DNA of 64,000 bases from Phyllosticta citriasiana (lineage: Eukaryota; Ascomycota; Dothideomycetes; Botryosphaeriales; Phyllostictaceae). The notes under the pieces were generated by a model. It did not search any database, was not told the DNA's origin, and worked only from the letters and a program-made list of their open reading frames with translations. The DNA lies in contig JBBPHT010000016.1 in the NCBI GenBank assembly GCA_038021145.1, positions 62,001-126,000 of the forward strand, written 5' to 3'. Shown here one piece after another: positions 44,501 to 54,626 of this stretch. Each line of letters begins with the position of its first letter. Position 1 is the stretch's first letter. The translations under genes were made by a program, and so were the position numbers.

Positions 44501-45704
44501 CCACACCTTGCTTGTGCAGTCGACAAAAGGTCATGACGAGGTTGTGGGCGATTCGAAAGCGCTGCTCGAGAGGTGGGATGTTTGGCACAGCTTGGCTCTG
44601 GGCACCGGACGACTTTGACGAGGCCTGGAGCACATTGAGAAGGGTGACAGGTCGCATAGACTGGAGATCCGCAGGTCGAAGTGGTCTACCTGGGCTACCG
44701 CGTGAAAAGTGCGGCAGCTCAAAGACCAACCCAAACCGCGGTTGTGAAAAGTCTTCAAAGTATCCCAGACACTTGAAGACTCCATATTCCGGTCCGTTGG
44801 TCCCACCTTCAAAGTGCGCGTTGCGCTGCTGGTACATGGAAAGGACCTGTTCGAGCCGGTCAAGCGGTGGCCCAAAGCCACCACCTCCTGTCCGATAGGC
44901 AATGTCGAATCCAGCATATTCAATCAGAACAGGTTGAGTAGTCGTTTCGGAGCTCTTGTAGTCGTATCGTTGCAATTGTCCAATCAAGCGCGTGCACGAA
45001 GGGACTCCGATGGTCTCATATGGTGGAGGCTCCTCTTCCGGTAGAATGAGATCTGAGCGCTCTATTCTAGGAATTGGCTCGCCGGCATCCAGGGATTCCA
45101 ATCGCGGACTCGGCTGGTGCACTTTCACGTCACCAAGAGCCAAGTCGTCGTCCACGAGCGGCGCTTTGGCAGAGCCAAATTCAGAGTAGGTTTTGGACTG
45201 TTGCTGGGCAAAAGCCATGGGATTTTTGCTCTGGACAAACTTGCGCCGTGATCTCGACAGGTCGTAAAGAGTGTCTATAGAGCCGCTGAGGTCCTTTGCT
45301 AGCTCTTCGTAGCGCGCTTTGCCGGCGGGATTCCAGTCGCGCGCGACAGACGCCTTGCCCCTGCTCTTAAAGGTGCGAATATCGTCGGACGCGGCTTGCT
45401 CGGATATCCTGATTTGCTCGGCTTCGTCGAGGATGTCTTTGATGGTCGCCAAAACGCTCGATACGGTCTCGGTCAAGCCGGCTTTGGCAATGGATTCGTC
45501 GATGCTGCCTTGCGACGCGGCAGAGCTGTCGTCGCTCCATTCAAGCCCCCAGGCGACCAGGCGGTCCTTTTGCATACGGAATCGGCGGTGGATTGCATTG
45601 AGTTCGGGGACGCCTTGCAGCTTGACCTGCTCAGCCAGCATGTCCTTTTTGGTGTCCGAGTAGAGCTTCGTGAGCCGCCTGGCCAGCGGCGCAAGGGTAG
45701 TCAT
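41544..45704 (-). CDS. HeLo-like / kinase-like / trypsin-like protease fusion protein
   Basis: Best model: exons 42922-45704, 41990-42735 and 41544-41935, 1306 aa. Residues ~1-110 look like a HeLo (prion-inhibition and propagation) domain: RFRMQKDRLVAWGLEW, then a helical segment with IKDILDEAEQI. Residues ~230-540 are a protein-kinase-like fold: VFKCLGYFEDFS, VVHKEVNSGNVLLF in the HRD loop position (Asp replaced by Glu) and FDMYGLALILLEIG, so probably a pseudokinase. A linker and an IQ-like basic helix follow. The end is an S1-type protease: YGGVVLVDGEPFGMSVHHML (His ~907/908), HEIDWSLLRL (Asp) and VGGDSGAWV (Ser), with a long acidic insert between His and Asp. The 41936-41989 intron is clear; the junction at 42736-42921 is one of several options. 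HeLo domains kill cells in fungal incompatibility; that role here is inferred. Confidence 0.8.
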
Positions 45705-46906
45705 GATGGCAGATTGTGTGCAAGACTATGGATATTCCAGAGGACGGAAGGATGATGGCATAGGTCCGTGGCGCTTGCGACAAGACGGATTGCGCGGCCC
45801 CGCTTCTCCTCTTTGAAGACTTGTCCTGGAGTGTTGTGGTTCTCGAATCACGGTGAATGAGGTCTTGAAGTGGAGAGAAGATGGAGGTCAGGGCGCATGG
45901 GCAGTACAAAAGGGATATGAAGCTTGGGAGCAGGCACCAGTCTCAACATCAAGAAGGTCCATCCTGTGTGTCTGCTGCTTTTCGCTGTTGCCTGACGCTA
46001 CGCGACGGTCCAGCTAGCCTATGGCGCAGGGTCTGGGCTGCACCAATCAGGCCTCGCCTCCCGAGTCAGGCGCCTTGCCCGTTGCGGTCCCAACTGACAC
46101 TCGATATCCAACACCATGAACGAGAGACCAATATCTATTCTCTGCATGCTCTCTGTCCTCTTCCCTCCCAGCTGCACGATCGTAGTGTAATCTGTGAAGC
46201 TCAAGTGCAGGAGGCGCATTCCAGCCATCCTCGCGCACGCGCGTCTTCGACATACAAGACTTGCGTCCACGTACAACAACCCGTACGTACGTCCGTACCA
46301 GTCGCCGCTCTCCATTTCCTTGGCTACTCACATGACGAGCCGTCCATCTTCCTTGTCTCTTGTGACTTTGCTGCGTCTTTGTTGCGCTGTAGCCTGTGGC
46401 CAAGGAAAATACTCCAACATATCGCCCCGATTGGCCCAGCAGCCCTCATTCGGCCTGATGAAATGACCGATGGCGAAGGAGAGGGTCAGTCCACTCAATC
46501 TCAACAGTTCCGAATACCACACCGCGTGATCAGAGACCAAGTGGTCTTTGTTGGTAGCCTCGACAAGATATGTGGATTCACTCTTAAAATGCGTTTGCCG
46601 CAGTGGTCGCATCGGTCGAGAGTTTCCCAGACACAGGCAGCCAAGGGTATCCACAGTAAAACAGTAGGGCGGTAGCAGGCCTCAACAATCGCATGCAGGC
46701 GAGAATGTGCGTTGCAAAATCCGGATCCGGATACGAGGCGAAACCGACAAGACGACAGAGAACTCGGCCAGCTGAGTGCAAGACACACCGAAAGGCGGCA
46801 ACAGGGCCACAACAGGGCCCATCAATCATGATCCTTGACTCAACAGGCAGCCGTTTGATAATCGATCTTGGGCCAATCAACCCAACAGCCACTGGGATTA
46901 TGGAAA
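45705..46906. other. Intergenic region
   Basis: An ORF of 264 codons on the plus strand (45881-46675) shows no domain and a composition unlike the real genes here. The region holds the promoter of the fusion gene and the 3' side of TRS20. Confidence 0.5.
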
Positions 46907-47490
46907 TCATAAATATTTCTTCGCTGCAGCTGCGACCCGCTGTCTGAAGACGGGACTCCTGACGGGCTGATTCAGTGCGTAGAACGGGTTCATGATTGTC
47001 TTGACCCAGTTGTCGTAGACGTCCATGAAGAAGTTCTTGATGGCCTCCTCGGCGGCTGGGGCGGTGGGGTTGTACGTGCTGGAAGACGGGTACGCCGAAT
47101 TGCGCACTGAAGACATGGAAGCAGCCGACGAGCGGTTGTTGTCGTTGTGGGGACAGGTCAGGAGCAAGAATTTGACGTTGCCCGCTGTCAGGAAGCAGGA
47201 GATGTAGTTGTTCTGGAAGCGGTCGATGTGTTTAAGGTACCTGACCAGCTGGTCAGCAAAGAGCCCTCAAGGTAGCTCATTTTGGGGCGCAAGGAGAGCT
47301 CTCACATCTGTCCGCCTCCCCACTGCACTTCCTCCACAATGTCCAGGCTGCTGTGCACGATAAATTGGTTCATGTGTCGCGCCTCTTCCCTGAAGCGCGC
47401 GATGCCATCGCCGCCGCCCCTTGACGTCCCGAATTCATGCTCAAACAGCGGGTTGTCCTTGGTGCCCACAATGGCAAAGTAATAAGACAT
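46907..47490 (-). CDS. TRS20: TRAPP complex subunit Trs20 / sedlin
   Basis: Exons 47306-47490 and 46907-47240 give 172 aa. The start MSYYFAIVGTKDNPLFEHEF and the block QFIVHSSLDIVEE, followed after the intron by YLKHIDRFQNNYISCFLTAG and VKFLLLTC, are diagnostic of the longin-fold sedlin family. The C-terminal helix is FFMDVYDNWVKTIMNPFY, ending NQPVRSPVFRQRV. Trs20 is a core subunit of TRAPP complexes, which activate Ypt1/Rab1 in ER-to-Golgi transport and autophagy. A Ser/Asn-rich insert (about residues 110-130) is longer than in animals but common in fungi. It is head to head with mL60, only 189 bp apart. Confidence 0.95.
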
Positions 47491-47679
47491 GATGACGCGC
47501 AAGAGCAAGCTGTCGGGCAAAGTTGGGACTTCGTTGAAGATGGGGTGCAGTCAGAGTAGCTGTGGAGCTCCCCCCGGTACGTGTAGTTTTGCCGAGGCGG
47601 TGAAGACACCCAGCGCGCCAAAAGTTCCGACACCACGACGTCGATCTTGCCCGCGCCCCCAGACAGTCAGCCAGCAATC
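47491..47679. promoter_or_regulatory. Compact bidirectional promoter, TRS20 and mL60
   Basis: Only 189 bp separate the two start codons, so core promoter elements of both genes must overlap or abut. No TATA box is evident. Confidence 0.55.
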
Positions 47680-48156
47680 ATGTTTGGAGCATTCAAGCCG
47701 TCATCGCCGCTGTCCGGTGGTCTCCTCTGGTAAGCTTGCACTGCAATCGCAACAATTGAGCCGCAATCTTCGACGCAAGCTAACACTAACCGCAGGAAGA
47801 TCCCGTGGCGGCTCTCGCCTCCCCAAAAAGCCCGCCAGCGCGGCCGCCTCCGCCGTGTAGACAACGTCGTCGCGACCGTCGACAAGGCGCTCGCGCGCGC
47901 CGGCATCAACGGCACCGTCAAGCTGGACCGCTGGAAGGAGGAGATGCCCACCGAGGCGGAGATGTTTGCGCGCGACAAGTACACCGTCTTTGGCCGCTAC
48001 GAGAGGGGCTACAGGAAGGGAATTCACAGTACGTTGATCATCATCGCACTGTGTGCATTGGTTACGTTTATAAAGAGGGATGTGGTGCTGACAATTGTTG
48101 CAGAGGTGCCCAAGTGGACCCGCGTCTCGCAGCGTCTCAACCCGCCGGGTTTCTAA
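47680..48156 (+). CDS. MRPL31: Mitochondrial large ribosomal subunit protein mL60 (MRPL31)
   Basis: Exons 47680-47729, 47796-48028 and 48104-48156 give 111 aa. The start MFGAFKPSSPLSGGLLWK and the core IPWRLSPPQKARQRGRLR are typical of fungal mL60, followed by VDNVVATVDKAL, EMPTEAEMFARDKYTVF and the C-terminus HKVPKWTRVSQRLNPPGF. The protein is small, strongly basic at its N-terminal half and fungus-specific, and belongs to the mitoribosome large subunit. Introns are 66 and 75 nt with good branch sites (CTAAC before CGCAG in the first). It is convergent with DBP9. Confidence 0.93.
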
Positions 48157-48602
48157 GCGTACTTTGAAATTGATATCCCTCCTTGTGTGTCTTGAACTCT
48201 TCTACTTTCGCTGGGAGCACGAATCGGCGCATACGGTTACTCGGTTCGCTAGAATGAGCTGTTGGCAGCAATACACATATCAAGAGTGATTCAAGATCAG
48301 CCTGGGAAATGTTGGACCCTACTTCGATGCGACAATGTCATTAAAAATTTAGGAATGCTAGGAGCTTGCGCGTTCTGAAACACGATCGGTCGACGGCGTC
48401 TTCAAGGTGAACAAAGCAGAAATAGCTTTGGATTTTGCTCAACACCTCTCACTAGAAGCTCACGGACGAGAACGCACGATGGTTGATTTGCTTGCATCAT
48501 GGCATATGACTTGAGGTATCTTATACACACTGTAAACATGGTTGCATCTTGTAAACTAGCCCAACTTTTTCCGTCCCGAAAGCCTTCAAAATCGACCACA
48601 GC
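48157..48602. other. Intergenic region between convergent genes
   Basis: No ORF or RNA is supported; it should hold the 3' UTRs of mL60 and DBP9. Confidence 0.5.
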
Positions 48603-50532
48603 TCATTTCTTTCCCCTTCCCTTGGCATTAAATGTCTTCAATGGATCCACCTTCTTAATCGGCCTGCCCTTGCCCACCCTCTTCTTCATCGCCCTAGCCT
48701 TGCGAATGCGATTCTCTTTCGCCTCATCCTTCTTGAAGCCAACAAATCCAATCTCTTGCGCTGCATCCTTCTTGCCTCCAGCGGGCAGTAGATACTCGGG
48801 CACGTGCCTCAAATGCGGTTGCATCCGTGCCGTCCTGGCTTCGCTGTCGTGCCTTAGGTGCTGCAGATCCTGCGGATTTTCCTCAAAGTGGCGTTTCAGC
48901 TTCTCAGACTTGAGCAGTTCCTGGCGGAGTTCGCGCGCACGTGCCTCACGAACGGCGATGCGGGTCACGGCGCGCAGGGCATCGGCGAGACGGTAACGGA
49001 AGCCATCGAGCTGCTTCATGTCGAAGTTATAAGGCTCAACCTTGCTGCCGCGCTTCTCTTGGGTTTTTTGGATCTTGGCCAGGACTTCCTCATCGTGCTT
49101 GCACGACTCAATGCTTGTGGGCTTGTGCTTGCGGTATTGATCCTTGGGGATCACAAACGAAATGGCCATGCCTGTCTTGCCAGCGCGCGCTGTACGTCCG
49201 ACGCGGTGCGTGTATGATTTCGAAGTGGTTGGGAGGTCGAAGTTGAGAACAAGGGCAACGTTTTGGAAGTCGATACCACGGGCAATGCCATATTCCTTAT
49301 CCCGTTTGCGCGCCTTGCGCTTCTTGCGAGGTGGCTCTACCGATGCGTCGTTGGGCTTGGTTGCTGAGTCTTCCGGCACGTCGTCCTCCGCTTCCTCATG
49401 CTGCTTGTCCTCTTGGTCTGGCTCCTCTTCCTCCGCGTCATCTCCAGACTTGCTCTTTTTCTTCTTCTTGTGCTCACTACCCAACACCTCATGCTCGTCC
49501 GTAGCTATGATGATGTCGTAGACATTCCTGTTGAATTCCTCCACGACGTGAATCCTCGAGTTTACCGGAAGCTCAGAATTGAGAACACAGCTCTTGATGC
49601 CAAACTGTTCAAGGAAAAGCTTGAGCCTGTAGCAGCGGTCGATATCGGCAACGAAGACAATGCTCTTTCCTTTAACCAGTTTCAACTTGAAGATGGCGTA
49701 GATGAGCAGGAACTTTTCATCCTCCGCGCACTTGACAATATACTGCTTGAGCTTGTCCATGTCCTCTTCTTCTTCGTCAAGCTCCAAAAGAACCGGATCG
49801 CGGCAGAAGAGCCCCTTCAAATCGTCAACGTCGCTGCTCAAAGTCGCGCTCATGAGGAAAGCCTGTGTGGTCTTTGGAATCGACTTGGAAATATTCTCCA
49901 AGTCCTCTTCGTAGCCGTACGAGAGCACCAAGTCGGCCTCGTCAATAACCAAGTGCGCCAGCTGATCCAACGACAGCGCCGAGCTGTTCAAATTGTGGAG
50001 AGCTCGGGCAGGTGTCGCAACGACAATATCCGGCGAGTTGGCGAGTCGCGCGCGCTGCACCTGTTCATCCTCCTTCAACGTGATGTTTGCCGTCTTGACA
50101 TCCTGGCCGCAAAAGGTAGCAAAGGCTTCGATTGCCTTAGTCACTTGGCCAGCAAGCTCGCGCGTAGGAACGAGTATCAAGGCTGAGGTGCATCTGGAAC
50201 AGCGAGGGTCGGATTTGCGCTTGAGTATGGATTGGAGAATTGGGAGAACGTAAGCCGCAGTCTTGCCAGAGCCTGTCTTTGAACGTGCTGCGTTGCGTCA
50301 GTGAAGCGATCAACCTCGAGGCGTTAGAAGTACCTAGGATATCTTTGCCCTCCAAAGCTAAAGGAATCGCCCTGGCCTGGACGCGAGTGGGCTGCGAGAA
50401 CCTCTGCCGGGCGATACCCTGCAGTAGCCTTGCGTCGAGTCCGAGACTGTCGAAAGATTGCGAGCTTTGCTCAGTCGCGACGGCATCGGCCTCTTCAGGC
50501 ACATCGTGCTCGTTCAATTTGCGCTTCCCCAT
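48603..50532 (-). CDS. DBP9: ATP-dependent DEAD-box RNA helicase Dbp9
   Basis: Exons 50334-50532 and 48603-50287 give 627 aa. The Q-motif region is SFDSLGLDARLLQGI with FSQPTRVQ; motif I (ARSKTGSGKTAAY) spans the intron junction; then LVPTRELAGQV, VATPARALHNL, the DEAD box in VIDEADLVLSYG, LMSATLSSDV, VFVADIDRCYRLKLFLEQFG, and HRVGRTARAGKTG. The Leu-Ser-Tyr-Gly-Tyr after DEAD and the acidic insert in the second helicase lobe (between DEHEVLG and GIARGIDFQNV) are typical of Dbp9/DDX56. The C-terminus is basic. Dbp9 acts in the nucleolus on 60S ribosomal precursor particles. Length is normal for fungi. Confidence 0.95.
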
Positions 50533-50894
50533 GGCGATATTGCTTTGCGATGGTGTGGATGTCGGCGTGGGTTTGGTCGCGCTTGGCGGCGAGGAATTGC
50601 GCCCGCTTGGGCAAAATTTCTGCCGACAGCCACCGCCTTTAGCAGGGTCCACCGTGCCAGGTCCCGTTCCGGACTAACGTTCTTCCTCAACATCACTGTA
50701 TCGACTGGTCGCACTCGTTTTCAATGTCGTCTATCTTTGGACTTCACAGGATTCTCTCAGATATCGATGAAATCGATGAAATTGAGGACAGCTTATTCAA
50801 AAGTCAGGAAATCCAATCTATCGACGTGCTGAACTGCTTCTGACCCCAGGATCCGCCCACCCAACGCCGATCTCTCCGAGTTCAGTGCAACATC
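50533..50894. other. Spacer between DBP9 and the AAA ATPase gene
   Basis: It contains the DBP9 promoter and the 3' UTR of the same-strand AAA gene. No separate gene is seen. Confidence 0.5.
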
Positions 50895-53604
50895 TCAACA
50901 TTCGTCTCTTCGCCCGTACAGACGTGCGGCGCGCTCCTCTTGCGTGTCATTCCCGATGCTGTCGAGGTATTCGCGAAATGATTTACTCATTTTCATGACC
51001 CTCTGGAAATGTTCGCTCTCAACAATGATTTCATCCCCATCTTTGTGGTAGTCGCTCTCGACAGCGTCGTGTTCAGCCAGCGCGATTGCCGTCTGCAAAG
51101 CATTTCGAATCTCCCGGCCATTCCAATCCATGGCACATATGTCCGGTCCCTCCAAGATGTAGCGAGACGCTAAGGGCGCCACTCGAATCTTCCCTTGGCA
51201 CTCCCGGGCCAGTTTGTCCAGGAAACTTTTCCAAATCAGTCTTCTTCTCTCTGGGGTGAGCTTCTTTATTTCAATCGTGAAGTGTACCCGCGATATGAAA
51301 GCTTCGTCGATGAAACCCAATCGTGTGGTAGTCAAGAACAGGAGGCCGTCGAAATATTCCATTTTCCGAAGAAAGGCTGCGCCATCGTCAGCAATGGAAG
51401 GAAAAGCAGGCACGAGGATGCTTCGTACCGGAGACCAGTGCGTTTCGATCCACGTCTTTGTGTTGACGACGTTCCAGAAAGACATCCGCCTCGTCAATCA
51501 AAAGCACCGCCTTGAATCTGTTTGCCAAGGAGAACCATTCTGCCAGTTCCACTTCAATCGTCTCTTTACCGTTCTTCTTCAAGTCTGCCATGGTAAGACT
51601 GATCAGTGGTCGACCAATGGCCATTGCCGTGGTTTCTGGTAGTTGTCAACGTTTTGCTGACATTCGACCTCCTGTTACAGCGACTCACCAACGGTATACG
51701 TCTTTCCAACACCTGGTGGCCCTATTTGTAGACAAGGGTCAGCCATCGACCGCGTCTGGTGGGTCTAGTCGACACAAACCATGAAGGAGAACCACAACAC
51801 CCCTTCCCTTGTTCTTGATAAAGTCTGTGGACCAAGGTATTTTGGTCTTCATCTGACGATTTGAGAGGGCCTTGATGAACTTGAGATCCTCTTCGGGGAT
51901 GTCTGCCGCTGGGACTTGATCTGGCTCGCCCAAACTGGATATCCAATCGACATTGATGATTGCTAATTCGAGAACCATTAGCAAGTGAAAGCGCTCGAAG
52001 CTTGACGAGGCACCTACTCCAGCTCTTTGTATGAAGCGCAAACCCCGGCATGATTGGACATAGAATGAACAAATGCTCTTCTGAAAGCAGATCAGCCGAA
52101 TGACGGGGGTCCTTGGTGTTTAAGTCCAACGGATTGATGATCTTCGACCACTTGGGTCTCTTGGGTTTGTTGAGACCTTCTGGGCCCTGTACTACGTCCA
52201 TGAAGTCGTAATTCCAGTGATGAGGGGGAAGAACCGCGTCTGGTGAGTAAGTCGTACATGCTATGAGAGGTCCATAATACTGTCGTCTCTGTCAGTCACC
52301 ATATCCAGCAATTTCCAAAAACCAGCTTCACCTCTGCTTTCATATTCGACACCATGAGCTTGCCCTTGTACTTCACGTACGAATGGTCCTTCCACAGGAT
52401 GTCGCGAATCAGACGTCCTCGTTCCTGGAGCTCCGATCTCCGTCTGTTGCCGTCTTGTTTATCGAAGTAATCCCTTGGGAACACTGGCAGATTTGTGACA
52501 AGCTCCTCCCCTTCAAAGTACTCTATTTTCACCTTCTTCAGAGCAGTTGCCAGCCATCCGGTTCCCCAAATGGAGTCTTGAAACCAGACGTAGATGTCCC
52601 AGTGGCCATTTTCGTGCGCTTGTGCGCCGGTTCCTTGCACCAGTTCGGCACTTTGGATAACGCAACCAATCCAAACCAAGTCGTGGATATGGTAAGAAAG
52701 GGCTCCTGGCCGAAGGAGATACCACAGGTCGTTGAATGTGACCGTCGGCTCATGCTTTTCGAGTCGTTTCTGAACCGGTGAGATGTCTCGCTGGATCTTT
52801 GGTCCCAAGTAGTCCAGCAGTATTTGGATGTGCTCACACTTCGCCCGAGTCTTCGGGTCGCTGCTCCTGGCAGACAACTCTTCTTCAAGTCTGTTCTTGA
52901 GAACCTTGAGCTCATCGAAATGGTGTATGAGAGCACAGAAAGGATCCCTGAAGGCCACCGCGTCGCCGACAAAGTTTTGACTGCAACTCGTCAGCGGTCG
53001 TGACAGTCTTTTTCTGCAGACGGCATTACCTTGGATAGTACTCAACGACTTCATTCATGGCCTCCAACAGGAGAGCCGAGTGGATCACCATTGTGGTCCT
53101 GTCGATGCTTACAACTTTCGTATCCGAAAGAGAGTGGCCTCCTGCTTCCCACAACGGATTGAGTCTTCGGGTGCCATGCACGATCGGCATTTGTTTGAAA
53201 TGCCTCGACTCGACTTGCATGGAATGCTTGATCTCAAAGACATTCGGAGGGGGTTGACGATGTGGCTGTGCGATCTCGAAGTCCAGAGGAGCATCTTTAC
53301 TCTTCTCCACGAAGTAGCCACCGCTACTCCTGTTGGTGCATTGATACACATATCTGACGTTGCAAGGACCCTCATCGATGGGCTCCGCGGTCGATGCTAC
53401 AGAAGCGGTCTCGGCTGCCAAGTGTCCATCCAGTGTATCGACTGGAGATGTGTTAAGCATCGAATGGTCGAGATCGGGCACATCAGCCGGAGGGGGTGCC
53501 TCAAGATCCTCGTCGGCATTCCTGGGAAATTGGATCCTTGGAGCACTATCGCCCTCTTGGTGGAAATCCTGACGTGCCTTGTTTGTTCTGTTGTCTCTTT
53601 CCAT
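50895..53604 (-). CDS. Fungal AAA+ ATPase with DUF7025-type N-terminal region
   Basis: Seven exons keep one frame (53030-53604, 52332-52980, 52018-52288, 51780-51962, 51689-51721, 51429-51635, 50895-51376), 799 aa. The N-terminal half has the pattern TFNDLWYLLRPGALSY, then DIYVWFQDSIWGTGWL and RRQYYGPLIACTTY seen in DUF7025 proteins. The ATPase domain follows: GPPGVGKTYT (Walker A, on a 33-nt exon), VLLIDEADVFLE (Walker B), LLFLTTTRLGFIDEAF (sensor 1) and ISRVHFTIEI with the Arg finger. A lid with WNGREIRNALQTAIALAE closes the domain. These proteins are often multicopy in filamentous fungi; the substrate is unknown. The frame is open to 53700 without an ATG, so the first ATG in frame (53604) was used; an upstream exon is possible. 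Confidence 0.85.
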
Positions 53605-54626
53605 GATGCTGCTTGTTGGAGGCTGGTCATGCTCTCTGACACTGGCCTTGGTCACTCCAGCCACCTCTGGGGGCACACGATCCGCCTGAGTTTCCTCCAA
53701 AAGTAAGCCTCGCGTTCTTCATGTCTGTCTTGGTGAGTGTGCTCCTTACCATTGTATGCTTACTGACGTGCTCAAGTCTTTGATCGGCAAAAGACAAATG
53801 ATCAACACCTCAGACAAGGCAACAGATTTTTCTGGACAAGGCAAATCTTGCAAAGAGTGGTGCACAATCACACAAGGCTTGGACAAGTTCCGCTGGGGAA
53901 TAAATCGGCCAGAAGCCCCGCCTTGCAAGTAGCCGCGTATGTCCCCGTTCGGTCACACGTAGGCTGTACAGCCTGGGCTGGGCGTTTCGTGAGTTAATGC
54001 AGGTAAGAATGTTCATCGAAATCTGCAGGGCTTGCACACTCCAAGCCTCTCCAAGCCTCAAACAACAGAACTGGCAGTAGCATAAGCAGCCTTGCTTGTT
54101 GTACGCACACTATGGCCTGATTTATTGGCTTATGTGCAGTGCGCGTAGCTAGGATTTGCTTTGTAACACTGTTCAAGTGCTTGAGACTTTGCGCAGCAAG
54201 TGGGCAGTGACCAATGTCGGAAGTATACCTATACCCATCTCATCCGCTTCTCGACACGCGACACAGCTCCCCGACACTTGCCTCTACATGGAGTGCAACG
54301 AAGCCTGAACTGGACCAAAAGCTAAGAAACCCCGCAACCCCTCCGATGCGCCACGAATCATCATGTCAAGCCTGACGTGTGTGCAGGCAGAAGAGTGGCA
54401 CAAGAGTCAGAAGCTTGATTGGTTTCCGGAACTGCTGTGTCATCAAGCCACCGGGGAGCGACCACGACAACAGCCTTGTTTACAGCCTTGTCGCTGACCG
54501 CTTGACCGTCCAGTTGTTAGGCAATCACCACCGTACGATTTGAATCTCGACGAGTGTTCCACGCCCCTGGCCTTGAATTGAACCTCCGCGCTTCCGGCAC
54601 GGCACTCACGAGATTAAGACACAGTC
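53605..54626. other. Intergenic region between divergent accessory genes
   Basis: It holds the promoters of the AAA ATPase and STAND-like genes and perhaps a 5' exon of the former (an ATG followed by GTAAGG lies near 53740-53755). No other gene is supported. Confidence 0.5.

Noticed and set aside
45881..46675. 264-codon plus-strand ORF upstream of the fusion gene
   Set aside because: No domain or conserved-looking segment; antisense ORFs overlap it.
53605..53700. TTG at 53700 as the start of the AAA ATPase
   Set aside because: Fungal nuclear genes rarely start at TTG; the first in-frame ATG is at 53604 and an upstream exon is possible but not provable.
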